Shown one piece after another: positions 11,070 to 23,264 of a DNA stretch of 64,000 nt. Each line of letters begins with the position of its first letter. The stretch's first letter is position 1. The stretch is from the NCBI GenBank assembly GCA_035772735.1, contig JASDFA010000016.1, positions 148,750,501 to 148,814,500 on the forward strand, given 5' to 3'. This DNA is from Datura wrightii (lineage: Eukaryota > Streptophyta > Magnoliopsida > Solanales > Solanaceae). Below the pieces are notes generated by a model. That model did no database searches and was not told the DNA's origin. It saw nothing but the letters and a program-made list of their open reading frames with translations. A program made the position numbers and the translations under genes.

Positions 11070-12629
11070 TGATGTGCTGCGGATTTACAACACTTTCGAC
11101 GCGTAAAACTAAGAAAATAGCATGGACTTAGGTGTATTTATGTGGATATTAGGCACTTTTTCTTTGGTTACAGGATAAATTGGTGTTGGAGCTAAAAGAT
11201 GCAAAATATAGCTTGGAGTGTGAAAAATAGGCTAAAATTGCAGTCCAAAGTACGAGTCATGGGAAGGTCCTACGAGTCATACTGGTGGCTATGAAAAGTT
11301 GTAGAAGGCTAATATTTAAGAGATGCAGTATACGAGTCTCAGTACGAGTCCTACAAAACTTGTACCGATCGTGGTGATGAAGTCATGAAAAGATTCGCAT
11401 AAGAGGCTGACTCTTGCTATGGAAAGGATGTACGAACCATGGAATGAAGGTACGAGTCGTACCATGGCGGTCATGATGAACTTTAGAAATATTTCAAAGT
11501 CTAAGAGTCAAGCCATGGGAGCTCAGTACGGATCGTAAGATGGAGGTATGAGATGTACCAGGATCCAACACTTAGCCAAAATCCAGACATCGTATGATCT
11601 CACTACAGATCGTAGGTTGACTTGTGACGCGAGCGAAATCTGATATGGAAATTCACCCTGTTAGCATAGGAAAAGGATTCTTGTTCCTGTATAAATACAT
11701 TTATGTTTTATTTTTTGGTATATTTTTATTAGAGACATTATTGGTGACAACATTAGACAATTGAGAGAAACAGAGAATTGAGTTGGTTTCACTTGTGATC
11801 AACCTTTTCTTGAATTCTTCTTGTTCTTGCTATTTTTTCTTCAAGATTTTGTTTATTAATTAAAAGAAGTGTTTTTCTCATTCATATTTGTAAGTATTGA
11901 TTTATGTTTTTAATCATTAATGCAATTCACAACCTTACAACTATGAGAGGCTAAACCCTCTGTGGCTAGGGTTGTGGGAACCATGGTAGATTAAGAAGAT
12001 AGGGTTGCATAAAGTGATTCTAAAACCAATACAAACACTTATATTGTATTATCTTCATGATTAAACGTTTATTAACGGTGCACAACATTAGGACATGCCT
12101 GAATTCTTTACTTGATTAGGTCTAAGAGGTAGAGATTAGGAAAAGAGAACTACAATGGATCCTTGATCTTAATGATCATTGTATTAACTTGAGTTGAGGT
12201 CACAAGATAGTTAAATCTGAAACTTAGAAATAACGGATAGTTTGAAACTGCTCATGAGACTTGGTTGAATTTAGTATGGTCATTCAATAGGGACTAGTCG
12301 GTAGTTTGAATGAACCTAAGTTATCAGTTCTATAAGTAAGTATTGATGATGATCACAAGTCTATACCCAAAGAAGTTATGAACTCATGGGGAACACAAAC
12401 TCTAGTTATCCTTTAATATTGATTCAAAATTAGATTTTTGATAATTGTTTTTATTATTGATTTTCTTTTGAAACCCCCAATTTTTAAGTAACTACCTCAC
12501 AAGTTCACTTACTAGCTGTAATCTAGCTCTTCCATATTCCCTGTGGGATCGACCCCAACCTCTAGTTGGGTTCTTTATTTACAACGTCCTCTTCATACTT
12601 TAGTTAGAGGTGTGGTTTAAGCGCTATCA
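11070..12629 (+). repeat. 5' LTR of element B
   Basis: This 1560-bp LTR begins TGATGTGCTGCGG and ends AAGCGCTATCA; the 3' copy starts TGATGTGTTGTGG at 17510 and ends GCGTTATCA at 45796. A TATA box (TATAAATAC) lies near 11690. The 450 bp upstream are crowded with TACGAGTC and TACGAACC motifs, including the near-palindrome GGTACGAGTCGTACC at 11449-11463. The ending is nearly the same as solo LTR H. Confidence 0.88.
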
Positions 12630-12634
12630 AAACG

Positions 12635-12652
12635 TGGCGTCGTTGTTGGGGA
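12635..12652 (+). promoter_or_regulatory. Primer-binding site of element B (tRNA-Asp type, decayed)
   Basis: TGGCGTCGTTGTTGGGGA matches the 18-nt complement of the plant tRNA-Asp 3' end except at three positions, all C to T. tRNA-Asp priming is typical of Athila elements. The changes fit deamination of methylated cytosines. Confidence 0.75.
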
Positions 12653-12755
12653 ATACGGCTAAGACTAGGTTATTAGCTTGTATTTGACTTGTAGGTAGTT
12701 ACATTACTTTTTATGCTTTTTCTTTGTTTTTCTTTGTTTTCCTTTTGTCACTCAA

Positions 12756-12986
12756 ATGGAACATGATAAGTTGCCAACACCTGTGGAAGAAATAGTGACT
12801 AATGATACATTGGCAGCTGTGATAATGAATTATAAACAAGATGGGAACCCAGAATACACAAAAATGGTTAATGCTTTAAATGGGATAGGGTTATATAACA
12901 TCATTCCAAAAGAAGTTAGACCTAGACTTAAAAAACCGTTCAACACCACCGACCAAGCCATCCGTGGAGATACCACCATTCCTTGA
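12756..12986 (+). pseudogene. Remnant of element B's gag-pol start, truncated
   Basis: A 76-codon open stretch begins with an ATG about 100 bp after the primer site (MEHDKLPTPVEEIV...). It merges by frame change near 12960 into the spacer preceding RT. No gag core, zinc knuckle or protease motif lies between the primer site and RT, so gag and protease appear deleted. I do not recognise the N-terminal peptide as a known domain. Confidence 0.5.
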
Positions 12987-13850
12987 ACTGAAAGCATTAC
13001 CTCCTCATCTCAAGTATGCATTCCTTGGAAAGGACAACACTTTATTGGTCATAATTGCAGTGAACCTATTAGATGAGCAGGTGGAAGCTTTGGTTAACAT
13101 CTTTAAAAGATACAAAAAGGCAATTGGCTGGACCATAGCTGATATCATCGAAATTCCACCAGGCATATGTACCCATAAGATCCAACGTGAACCAGATTGT
13201 AAGCCAAGTATAGAGCATTAGGCCGCCTGAACCCTCCAATGCAAGAAGTCATAAAAAAGGAGATTATCAAGTGGTTGGATGCTGGGGTGATATATCCCAT
13301 CGCAGACAGCCAGTGGGTAAGTCCTGTCCAGTGCGTGCCAAAGAAAGGAGGGATTATAGTGGTGCCCAATGAAAAGAATGAGCTGATACCTATTCGACCA
13401 ATCACAAGATGGTGTGTGTGCATGTACAGGAAACTCAACCACTGTACCTAGAAAGACCATTTTCCAATGCCATTTTTGGATCAGATGCTTGATAGACTCG
13501 CAGGTAGAGAATGGTACTATTTCCTTGATGGATATTCAGGGTATAATTAGATCACTATTGCTCCAGAAGATCAGGAGAAGACAACCTTCACCTGTCCATA
13601 TAGAACTTTTGCCTTCTGAAGAATGCCATTCGGATTATGTAATGCACCAGCCACCTTTCAGCGTTGTATGATGTTCATATTCTCAGACATGGTGGAGGAA
13701 CCATTGAAGTATTTATGGATGATTTTTCTGTTGTAGGCAATTAATTTGAATCGTTCCTTAATCATCTAGGCAGAGTATTGAAAAGATGTGAAGAAACCAA
13801 TCTGGTCCTAAACTAGGAAAAATGTCATTTCATGTTTAAAGAGGGGATAG
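12960..13850 (+). pseudogene. Element B reverse transcriptase (Athila lineage), decayed
   Basis: A spacer with LPPHLKYAFLGKD (about 12985-13050) and the RT N-terminus IKKEIIKWLDAGVIYPI (13250-13300) are nearly the same as in element C. VSPVQCVPKKGG follows. Palm pieces appear at 13520-13680 in shifting frames, including MPFGLCNAP. The active-site block FMDDF near 13712-13726 is out of frame with its surroundings. At least three frame changes and several stops are present. Confidence 0.78.
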
Positions 13851-14690
13851 TGTTGGTCCATAAAATATCAGGAAAGGTGATTGAGGTGGACAAGGAAAAA
13901 ATCGAGGTTATAGCAGGATTGCCACCCCTTATTTCCATAAAAGGGGTAATAAGCTTTTTAAGGGCATACAGGATTCTACCGGCACTTTATCAAGGATTTT
14001 TCAAAAATTGCACAACCATTGTGCAAATTACTGGAGAAAGAGGTAAAGTTCGCGTTTGATGAGGCATGTCTAAAAGAAAAGCTCACCACTGCTCCTATCA
14101 TCCTAGCTCCAGATTGGTCTCTTCCCTTCAAGGTAATGTGTGACGCTAGCAGTGTTGCTCTTGGTGCTGTTTTAGGCCAAAGGAGAGCAAAGATCTTTCA
14201 TCCAATCTACTGCGCCATCAAAACACTCAATACAACCCAAAAGAATTATATAGTCATAGAGCAGGAACTACTGGCAGTGGTCTTTGCATTTGAAAAATTC
14301 TGAGCATATTTTCTTGGAACCAGGGTGATCATTCATACAAACCATGTTGCATTGATGTACCTGATGTCTAAAAAGGATGCCAAGCCCAGATTGATTTAGT
14401 GGGTGCTCTTGCTCCATGAATTTGAGTTTGAGGTGAAGGATCGAAAGGGAATAGAAAATAAGGTGGCAGATCATCTATCCAGTCTTGAGTCTGAAGCAAG
14501 GGAGAGGATGGAGATTGATATCAATGATTCCTTCCTAGACAAACAGGTACTAGCTGCATCGCAGGATTTGATTCCTTGGTTTGCCGATTTTGCAAATTAC
14601 TTGGTTTGTGATATGATACCAGCAAACCTAACTCCTCAGCATAAGAAGAAGTTCTTATTTGACGCCTGAAGATATTACTGGGATGAGCCA
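13851..14690 (+). pseudogene. Element B RNase H, decayed
   Basis: It continues from RT through a connection domain (13832-14059). The RNase H core at 14019-14303 has CDASSVALGAVLGQR with the first catalytic Asp and a QELLAVVFAFEKF helix with the Glu. A stop follows, and the third Asp segment (TDHA in relatives) reads T-N-H-V near 14340, so the catalytic set is incomplete. The tail 14403-14669 includes the conserved VADHLSSLE. Confidence 0.75.
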
Positions 14691-15860
14691 TATTTATTCC
14701 GCATTTATGCAGACGGGATCATTCATAGGCGTGTCCTAAAAGTAGAGATGCTGAGTATTCTAGAGGCATATCACTCATCTCCTTTTTGGGGTCATCATAG
14801 TGGTATCAGAACAACACATAAAATTTTACAATGCGGATATTTCTGGCCATCTATTCACCAAGATGCATATGACTTCGCAAAGTCTTGCGATCAATGCCAA
14901 AGGCAGGGCAATATTACTCGTAGACATGAGTTGCCACTAACCCCCATCATGGAAGTAGAGTTGTTTAATGTGTGGGGGATTGATTCCATGGGCCCATTAA
15001 TTAGCTCATATGGAATGAAGTATCTTCTAGTGGCTGTGGATTATGTCTCCAAATGGGTGGAGGCAATTGCCCTACTAAACAATGAAGGCAAGAGTGTTAC
15101 AACATTCCTTCGGAAACATATCTTCGCTAGGTTTGGCACTCCTAGAGTTATTATCAGTGATGGTGGATCTCACTTCTATAATCGCCTCTTCAAAACCTTG
15201 TCGGAAAAATATGATGTCAAGCATAAGGTGGCCACACCCTACCACCCTCAGTCTAGTGGACAAGTGGAAGTTTTAAACAGAGAAATCAAGACCATCCTGG
15301 CCAAGACAGTGAATACTAGCCGGATGGATTGGTCAAGAAAGCTCGATGACGCGCTGTGGGCTTATCGAACAGCTTATAAGACTCCCATTGGTTCATCTCC
15401 ACACCATACGGTTTATGGAAAAACGTGCCACTTACCAGTTGAACTAGAGAATAAGGCATTATGGGCTCTAAAAAGGCTGAACATGAACTGGAACGAAGCT
15501 GCCAAGCTAAGCCGTAACCAACTTAATGAGTTGGATGAATTCCGACTTAAGGCTTATGAGAGTGCAGCCATCTATAAAGAAAGAATGAAGATCTACCATG
15601 ACAAAAAGATTGCAAGAAGGGAGTTTAGCCCAAGTGATTTGGTCCTACCGTTTAACTCAAGATCTGGTTGCATCCTAAGAAGTTGAAATCTAGATGGATG
15701 GGACCTTACAGAGTAGTGCAAGTGTCTCCATATGGTGCAGTGGAACTTGAGAACAAATAAGGAAAAAGATTTAAAGTAAATGGGCAAAGAATAAAAGTGT
15801 ATCTAGGAGATGAGGAAGAATTAAAAAGCATAGAGGAAGTATACCTTGATGATGCTTGAG
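14691..15860 (+). pseudogene. Element B integrase; core intact, C-terminus frameshifted
   Basis: An open frame at 14748-15686 (312 codons) covers the zinc domain and catalytic core. Residues H9, H16/H17, C47 and C50 form the HHCC finger. D79 (WGID), D138 (ISDGG) and E174 (GQVEV) form the catalytic D-D-35-E triad, with exactly 35 residues between the last two. The GPY-like region continues to about 15860 (SRWMGPYRVVQVSPYG) in another frame after a break near 15660. Integrase inserts retrotransposon cDNA into the chromosome. This is the best-kept enzyme core in the window, but it lacks a complete C-terminus and matching gag-RT. Confidence 0.83.
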
Positions 15861-17494
15861 GAGTCACAAAAGTCACATCGTGCCGTGATGATAAATCAGG
15901 TGCTGAATGGGAAGAAACCCATGGAAGGTGATGTTTGAGTAGCTCCAGGTATGTTCTCTTCCCTATTTTCTTATAGTTTATGCTTCGGGGATGAAGCTTA
16001 CTTTTCAAAAAAGGGGAGAGGTGTACTTGTGATTTTTAGAATTTTTGATTCATCTGAGGGTTTTTCTTGCCGTGTTTCTTTTTTCCTTAGGCATGTTATC
16101 TAGTAGAACCGACATGTGTAGGATTTTTACTTTTTAGTATGTGATTTTTGTTTAATTAAAAAGTAACTTAGGAGTACTCAGCCAATAAAAATGCCCTAGT
16201 TTTGGTTTTCGAAAAAATTGACCCTGTTTAAAAATTGTTTTGATGCATTAGCTATGTATTTTTGACAACATGCATGATTTATGTGAATCTTTTGATGTTA
16301 TTTAGTTTATTAATATGAGTAGTCTTGTTAAGCCATGTATAAACCAGACAAGTGAGGTGAAAATAGTTCATGTACCATGTGTGAGTGAGGTATAGTATTC
16401 ATTTCGGTATTGTGTTGAAAATCTAGATCTTGCTTGGTTGATCTTTACATAGGCTAAGGATGGTTGGTTAGGATATGATCACAGGTCATTTTTGTTTAGC
16501 TCACTTTTAGCCAATATTTACCCTACCAAAGTTGCATGAATCCCTTGATCCCAAGTTTGAGCCTTAATAGACCATGTTTCTTTGATTTACCGATTAACCG
16601 TGCCCATTTATTTACAATGAACCTGTTTTGTTCCTGGTCCTTCCTTGGATATTGTGAACCTCAACATAAGAAAAATGCTTAAGTTGAGGGTGGCTAGAGT
16701 AGGGGTGCGTAAATGGTGGGAACGGGAGAAAGGAAAAGAAAAGAGAAAAGAAATGGTGAAAAATAAGGTGTGGTGAGATGAAAAGAAAAGAGATGAAAAT
16801 GTTGAGAATCTTGAAAAAGAAAACAAAAATGCTAAAAAAGTTGAAAACTAACCACACCCATGCAAATGTGTATAAAAATGGGTGAAAAGGGAAGAACAGG
16901 GAATGAAAGAATAAATGGTGAAATAGGTGAATGGTGTAGCCAATGTATGTAGTGCCAAGGAAGAGATAGTCACTTATAAAATCTTCCATATTTATCATGT
17001 CCAGCCCTAAGCCTACATTACAAGCCATACCAAATTCCACAGTGATCCTAACTCGACCATCTGACAAACCAAAGAAAAGAAAATAAGGGCAAGTCTATGG
17101 TATCTGACACATAGTACTTGCAACTTCTTTGTGAGAGTGAGCACTTTACTTGTTTAGTTCCATGCTATGCTTGACATTTCATATCTGAGTGGGGACTTCA
17201 TTTGTGCGAGGATACATGGATTATGTTTTGTTTTACCATTGGTCTGTGTGAAAAACATTGGTGATGACTTGATTGCATGTTGATAACTAGATGACATGTC
17301 TTGATCCCTTTTTATAATGTTTTGAGGTTTCTTGTAATGCATTAGCTGATGTCGTTCCATGAGAAAAGGGTCAGTAGAGTTTGTATAGAAAGTGCAAGTT
17401 TTGTTTTAATATTGGCTGTAGTATCTTAAGTCTATTTTCTAGTTGAGCGTCATGTTTACTTTTTATTTTCTTTGCCTGAGGACATGCAAAAGTC
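15861..17494 (+). other. 3' non-coding region of element B
   Basis: No env-position ORF is visible. A strongly purine-rich stretch at about 16715-16850 (GAAAAGAAAAGAGA-like) corresponds to similar stretches in the 3' regions of C (about 20945-21000, minus) and F (about 27345-27400, minus). Open frames on the opposite strand here (16608-17067) are low-complexity by-products. Confidence 0.6.
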
Positions 17495-17509
17495 TTAAGT
17501 TGGGGGTGT
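17495..17509 (+). promoter_or_regulatory. Polypurine tract of element B
   Basis: TTAAGTTGGGGGTGT ends directly at the 3' LTR start (TGATGTG at 17510). C and F have the equivalent G-rich tract beside their 3' LTRs, consistent with the plus-strand priming site. Confidence 0.7.
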
Positions 17510-18832
17510 TGATGTGTTGTGGATTTCCAGCACTTTCGACGCGCAAAACTAAGAAAACAGCATGGACTTAGGTATATTTATGTGGATATTAGGCACTTTT
17601 CCTGTTGTTATAGGACAAATTGGTGTTGGATCTAATATATGCAAAAGATAGCCTGAAGTGTGCAAATAGGCTCAAATTACAGTCCACAATACGAGCCATA
17701 GGAAGGTCCTACGAGTCGCACTGGTGGCCGTGAAAAGTTACAGAAGGCTAATGTTGAAGAGATGCAGTATAAAAGTCTTAGTATGAGTCATACCAAGCTT
17801 GTACGAGTCATGGTGATGAAGTCGTGAAAAGATTCAGAAGATTTACATAAGAGGTTGACTCTTGCTATGGCAAGGAAGTACGAACCGTGGAATGAAGGTA
17901 TGAGTCGTACCATGGCGGTCGTGATGAACTTCAGAAATATTTCAAAGTCTTAGAGTCAAGCCACAGGAGCTCAGTACGGATCATAAGATAGAGGTACTAG
18001 TCATACCAGGATCCAACACTTTGCCAAAATCCAGCCAGTCATGCCATGTATGCAAGGATGCTATGGACCATATGATCTCGCTACGGATTGTAGGTTGACT
18101 CATGATGCAGGCGGAACCGGATATGGAAATTAACCCTGTTAGCCTAGGAAAAGGATTCTTGTATCTGTATAAATACGTTATATATTTTATTTTTTGGTAG
18201 ATTTTTATGAGAGACTTTATTGGAGACAACATTAGACAATTGAGAGAAAGAGATAATTGAGTTGATTTGACTTGTGATCAACCTTTTCTTGAATTCTTCT
18301 TGTTCTTGCTATTTTTTCTTCAAGATTTTGTTGATTAATTAAAGGAAGTGTTTTTCTCATTCATACTTGTAAGTATTGATTTATGATTTTAATCATGAAT
18401 GCAATTCGTAACCTTACAACTATGAGAGGCTAAAACCTCCATAGCTAGAGTTGTGGGAACCATGGTGGATTAACAAGCTAGAGTTGCACAAAGTGATTCT
18501 AAAACCAATGCAAACACTTATATTATATTCTCTTCATGCTTAAATGTTTCTTAACGGTGCGCAACGTTAGGACATTCCCGAATTCTTTACTTGATTAGGT
18601 CTAAGAGGTAGAGATTAGGAAAAGAGAATTACAACGGAGCCTTGATCTTGATGATCATTGTATTAACTTGAGCTTTGGTCACATGATAGTTAAATCTGGA
18701 AATTAGTGATGAAGGATAGTTTGAAACCGCTCATGAGACTTGGTCGAGTAATTGAGTATAGTCATTCAATAGGGACCGGTCAGTCGTTTGAATGAACCTA
18801 AGTTATCAGTTCTATAAGTAAGTATTGGTGAT
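17510..18832 (+). repeat. 3' LTR of element B, first part (cut by element C)
   Basis: It aligns with 11070 onward of the 5' LTR, including the TACGAGTC motif cluster and the TATAAATAC promoter near 18170. It stops at 18832 with GTGAT (18828-18832), duplicated at 45513-45517 on the other side of element C. Confidence 0.88.
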
Positions 18833-20250
18833 TGTTCGGATGCTTTTGTGTATATAGCTACACGCAAGTGCACGTGGTCGAACAAGTAGTATAGTGGCTT
18901 AAGTAAGCCAAGTATCGATCCCACAGGGATTGGGCTAGGGTAACAAATTACTTAAGTGTCACTATACTTTAACTCTAAAAATGCAGACAACAGTGTAAAG
19001 AAGAGTTTGATATTGTGGTTTCTAGTTTTATACTAAGTCTAAAACGAATATCTAATGTGAGTCTGAACTATGAATATGAGCATGCTGAGGCTAAATGAAC
19101 ATGTATAGAAACAAATTATCGATACAATTTTGGTTAATCTTTCCTCTGGTTGCTAGTCAAGAATTATTGCCAATGGATTAAAACTCTCGTATTTAACCCA
19201 ACTTAAGAATCATGAACCGTCCACCTACATTTCTGTGATTAAACGAAATTCATGTTCTAGCCATACAAAACCGATTCCTTAATTGACTAATACGACTTTC
19301 AGGTATATTTCTATCCTGAAGGTAAATCAATTCCCAATTTTCCCAAACTAAGAAGAGATCATATCCTATTGATTCACAACTTTCCAATTTCTTGCTCTCT
19401 TGAGTGAAACCAGACTTTTTTGATGTACATTAACGCTTGCCACACATTAATGCAGTAAGAACAAGAATCAATAGAACAACCATGGAAGAAAAGATGAAAA
19501 ACCAAATAATCAATAATCACATTTCAATACAATTGTTCTTAACCTCAGCAAGAAGAGGATTTAGCCACTCATTTGTGGATTAAACATCGTTAAATGAGTG
19601 TTAAACATACAAGCAATTGAAATAAAGAAGAAGGAGATAGAGAAAAACTCTGAGATTTTCGTCCCCTCAACTGTTTGTAACCCACGTTCTTGCTCCACCC
19701 AGTCAAAATTATTAAAAATGAACCTAAGTGTTCTATTTATACTAGTGGAGATTTTTCCCGGAATAACAAGCAATGTGTCACGGAGTGCATCGCGGAGCAC
19801 TGCCTCCGTGACACGCCACTGACACAGAGCCTTACTGGAAATTGATTGTCCAGGTAATAAGGCCCAACGTGGCACGGCGTGCAACGCGGGGCTAAGCCAA
19901 CGTGCCACGGCCCCAACGCACACCTTCACTGGAATTTGGCGAAAATTTCCTCTCCAGGCAGAAGGCATTCGCGATGGCAGCGTGACACGGCTCCATTGCG
20001 GAGCCCCTTTAAATTGTGCCTTCCAATGCTTTTTCCCTTGCTAACATCCGAGTCCAACCCCGATCTCTCCCAACACGCATTTTAGCTTCCCAAAATTATA
20101 TTTCACCTGCAAAACAATGCTAATCATGTTGGTTAGTATAAATTCACATTTTATTATCAATCACATGAGAATGTATAAACATTGATAGATAAACAAGGCT
20201 AAAATGACACATTTGAGTATCCCTTGGGCATATAAATTTGCCCAAGATCA
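18833..20250 (-). repeat. 3' LTR of element C
   Basis: On plus it runs from TGTTCGGATGC to GCCCAAGATCA, nearly identical to 44098-45512. On minus it begins TGATCTTGGGC. The promoter is near 19735 (plus CTATTTATACTAG, minus TATAAATAG). Upstream in the transcription sense lies the GC-rich dyad block at about 19770-20010. Confidence 0.9.
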
Positions 20251-20268
20251 CTTACCCCACACTTAAAT
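20251..20268 (-). promoter_or_regulatory. Polypurine tract of element C
   Basis: On minus, TTAAGTGTGGGGTAAG abuts the 3' LTR start TGATCTTGGG. Element F has the same tract at 26612-26629. It is the expected plus-strand primer. Confidence 0.7.
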
Positions 20269-22038
20269 CCTTGTTCGTCCCCGAACAACAGTCTTACACC
20301 TCATGCACTTTACACCCCATCCTAGCTACTTTGGTTCGACAATTCAGGCTACGTTCGTACCGATTATTTAATATAGCAAATCATCAAGAAAACACGCATG
20401 GTCCTATCAATGCAATGACCTTCAACACATCAAGACCTCTTAGACTTAAGAATCAACTCTCGATATTGGCATACTCATGCAAATTAGCTGATCAAGATAT
20501 CCGACACAAACTTTAATCTCTCATCAAGCATGTGCCCTCACAACACAAGAGAATTTTTCCCTTTTTGATCACTACGTGCAGGGGCATAGAAATAGTTTCA
20601 CTCTCTCTCCCAAAAGAATTCACATGCATCATGCCATGAACCACAGGCTTGCCTTTAGTGTATTACTCCACTAATATAAGGAAGTGTGATGTAAGATCAC
20701 ATAGGACTTTAACGGGTTGTAATGTAAGCTACGAAACTAGCAAATATTGGGCTAGCCTATAATAGCCACTAGCATCCTTAAGCGCTTTTTCAATACATCC
20801 CATCGAACTCATGGGTAGTGTTTCTTCCTTCATCCTCCCATTCTTGAAGTCTATCTTTATTTTGACCCATCTCATTAAGCACACTTGACTCAATAACAAA
20901 GATTATTCATACACCTTCATTATATTTAATTTATAACAAGTGCACCTTCAACCTTTTCTTTTCTTTCATCACTTTGCTTTTCTTTTCTTTTCACCATTCT
21001 CACTCTTTGACACTTTGGGAAAATTATTTTCTCTTCTTAAGCGCTTAAGAGTTTTGGATCAAATTTACGGCTAATGAAAAGAAGGGGTTAAGCTCCGGTT
21101 TACACATTTTTGAAAAAAGAAAAAAATAATAGGCTAAAGGCTCAACGGGCTAACTAGGGTGTACAATCAAGGTGAGTACAATAATGAAAAAGAGAAACTT
21201 TCGGTTGAAGACAAAGAAATGCCTACATCCTTTCCTACAATACACGTCCTTCATTCCGTTTCGTACACACCAGGAAAGTTCTAGACATTTCATAATAGCA
21301 TGGAATAAACAAAACCTCACCCCACACTTATTGCACATGCTCAATTCAAGACATATTCCCAGACTCTTCAATCAGCTAATTACAAGAATTCAAAATTAAG
21401 CCTCAATCACACTGAATCGACTCTATGGCCTAGGTATCTCAACATATTTACAAAGTTGCATGCTTTCATACGAATCACCTTTGCATTTCAAATATCATGT
21501 ACAACACACAACCAGAATTTCGCAACCATAAAGTAACTACAGGTTCTGGGTTGCAACCCACAAAAGAAAACAACTGAAGAATAAATGAAAAAAATCTACT
21601 CCTAAAGACTACATTTCCCTTAAGACGGTCGTCATCCATCCATCATAGGGAACGGTCACTAACTAAGACTTCGGTTCAATGGGACTATTCTCGGTAAAAG
21701 AACCGAAAACAAACGCCGAGAAACCCAAGAATTGAAAAAAATTTAAAAAATTTGAACGTATCGATCATTTCGATAAAACAAAAATATGTACAAAATCAGC
21801 TAGCAACATTTAGCAGCACACAACAGCTTCACATTTAATTACAATACAGAACAGAACAGAAACATCACAATCACAGGGTCACAAAATTTTTTTTTCACAG
21901 GCACAACAACAGAACAGAAACATAAACAACAACACAACCAACACCTAACTACTCCCACCCCACACTTATATCGAACACTGTCCCCAGTGTTCATAAAAAT
22001 TAACATAGCATAAAAAATCGGGTGGCGGAACTCCCTGA
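20269..22038 (-). other. 3' non-coding region of element C
   Basis: It is homologous along its length to 26630-28522 in F. It contains a purine-rich run (minus sense) near 20945-21000 and a perfect 16-bp palindrome TCTTAAGCGCTTAAGA at 21035-21050. A segment near 21605-21725 is nearly unchanged between C and F. No plausible protein is encoded. Confidence 0.65.
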
Positions 22039-23259
22039 TCAGTCAAAATACTCCACTTCTTCATCAGGTGCTGCTGCCTCGTCTCCCATGTCTGAATCGC
22101 CCCCATCGTCATCATCGGGCTCCACATCGGAGTCCTCACGACGTGTCTCCTCATCTGTGGGGACATCATCATCCGTGGGCTCTACAAAAGCTGGCCTCAA
22201 ACGGCATAGAACCCTGGCATTTTTGCCAAAAGGGTAGTCTAGCTCGAGCTGCCATAGCTCCTCTTCTGTCACCGGCCTCCCGCCTATCCGCAGCTAGAGC
22301 ATCTGCATCCCGTACATGCGAGCCATGTACTGATCATCCCGAGCATGTCGCTCGGCTAGTGTAAGAACGGGCCTGTGGGTGGTGTCAGGTGCCTTAGTTT
22401 TAGTGACATCTAAGTCCCGCCGCTCCATCTGCGGGATGTAGTCAAGGGCCTCTTCCTCAATATCCAAGCCCCTAAGGAATGTGGTGAGTAGTCCACCAAA
22501 TCCATATCTGTGCCCTTGATGCAATCGGGCTCTCTTCATGGCGGAGATAATCACCGCCCCCACATTGATCTCCAGCCCTTTCATCAGGGCATACACCAAG
22601 CATACACGATCCCAGGTTACATCCGTCATATGCACCCCCGGGATTAGGCAGGAACAAACAATCTTCAGCCATATCCTGGCTTCCCTGTTCATCTATGAGT
22701 AAGGCAAGGTTTGATGGTAGCCCCTCTCCTTATGTCTGCTCCACCGAGCTGTTGATTGGGTTCCACACAAAGTGCGTCTGATGTCTGCATATGGTGGAGT
22801 GATATTCAACTGTCGAAGCACATGGGCGTCTATGTCCCGCGCCCCTAGGATAGCATTGAGGTGGTGGGGCTCAAAAGTGACTATTTGCCCTCTTATTTTG
22901 ATGGTGTGACTTCTGAGAGTCGGGTTCCACTTGGCGTAGAATTCCCGAATCAAGTGCAAGTTGCATTCCTTGGGCTCTTCAAAGATGAAGTTCAGCCCAG
23001 CTGCCTCGATCCTCTGGACAATCCTGGGGAACTCCTATGCCAATGGTTCCCTTGCTATGTGTTCCTCGGGGAAGTACTTGCTTTCCTTGTGCTTCGCATA
23101 CCATTTCTTCCCCTCCTCTGTCACCCACCTGGTTCTGTATTGACGGCGTTGGCCACGTGGAACCGCTGGTGCTGCTGGGACCGTTGTACCCAGTCTGATT
23201 ATTTTTCTTCCGGCGCCAGATGTTGATGCGCCTTTTCCCTTGTCTTGCCTGCTTGCCAT
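22039..23259 (-). pseudogene. Element C env-position ORF, three nonsense mutations
   Basis: It is homologous codon for codon to the intact ORF of F (28523-29743), with no indel: both span 406 codons plus stop. ATG is at 23259 in AACAATGGC context, 6 nt after a splice acceptor. Three in-frame TAG stops interrupt it near 23035, 22692 and 22291. At the last two F has CAG, and at the first F has CAT. Domain layout and function are discussed under F's ORF. Lack of frameshifts suggests recent selection or recent death. Confidence 0.82.
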
Positions 23260-23264
23260 TGTTC

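Noticed and set aside
16608..17067. Minus-strand open frames of 72 and 151 codons rich in Phe and Ser
   Set aside because: They are the pyrimidine complement of a purine-rich non-coding stretch in B's 3' region, with no domain.
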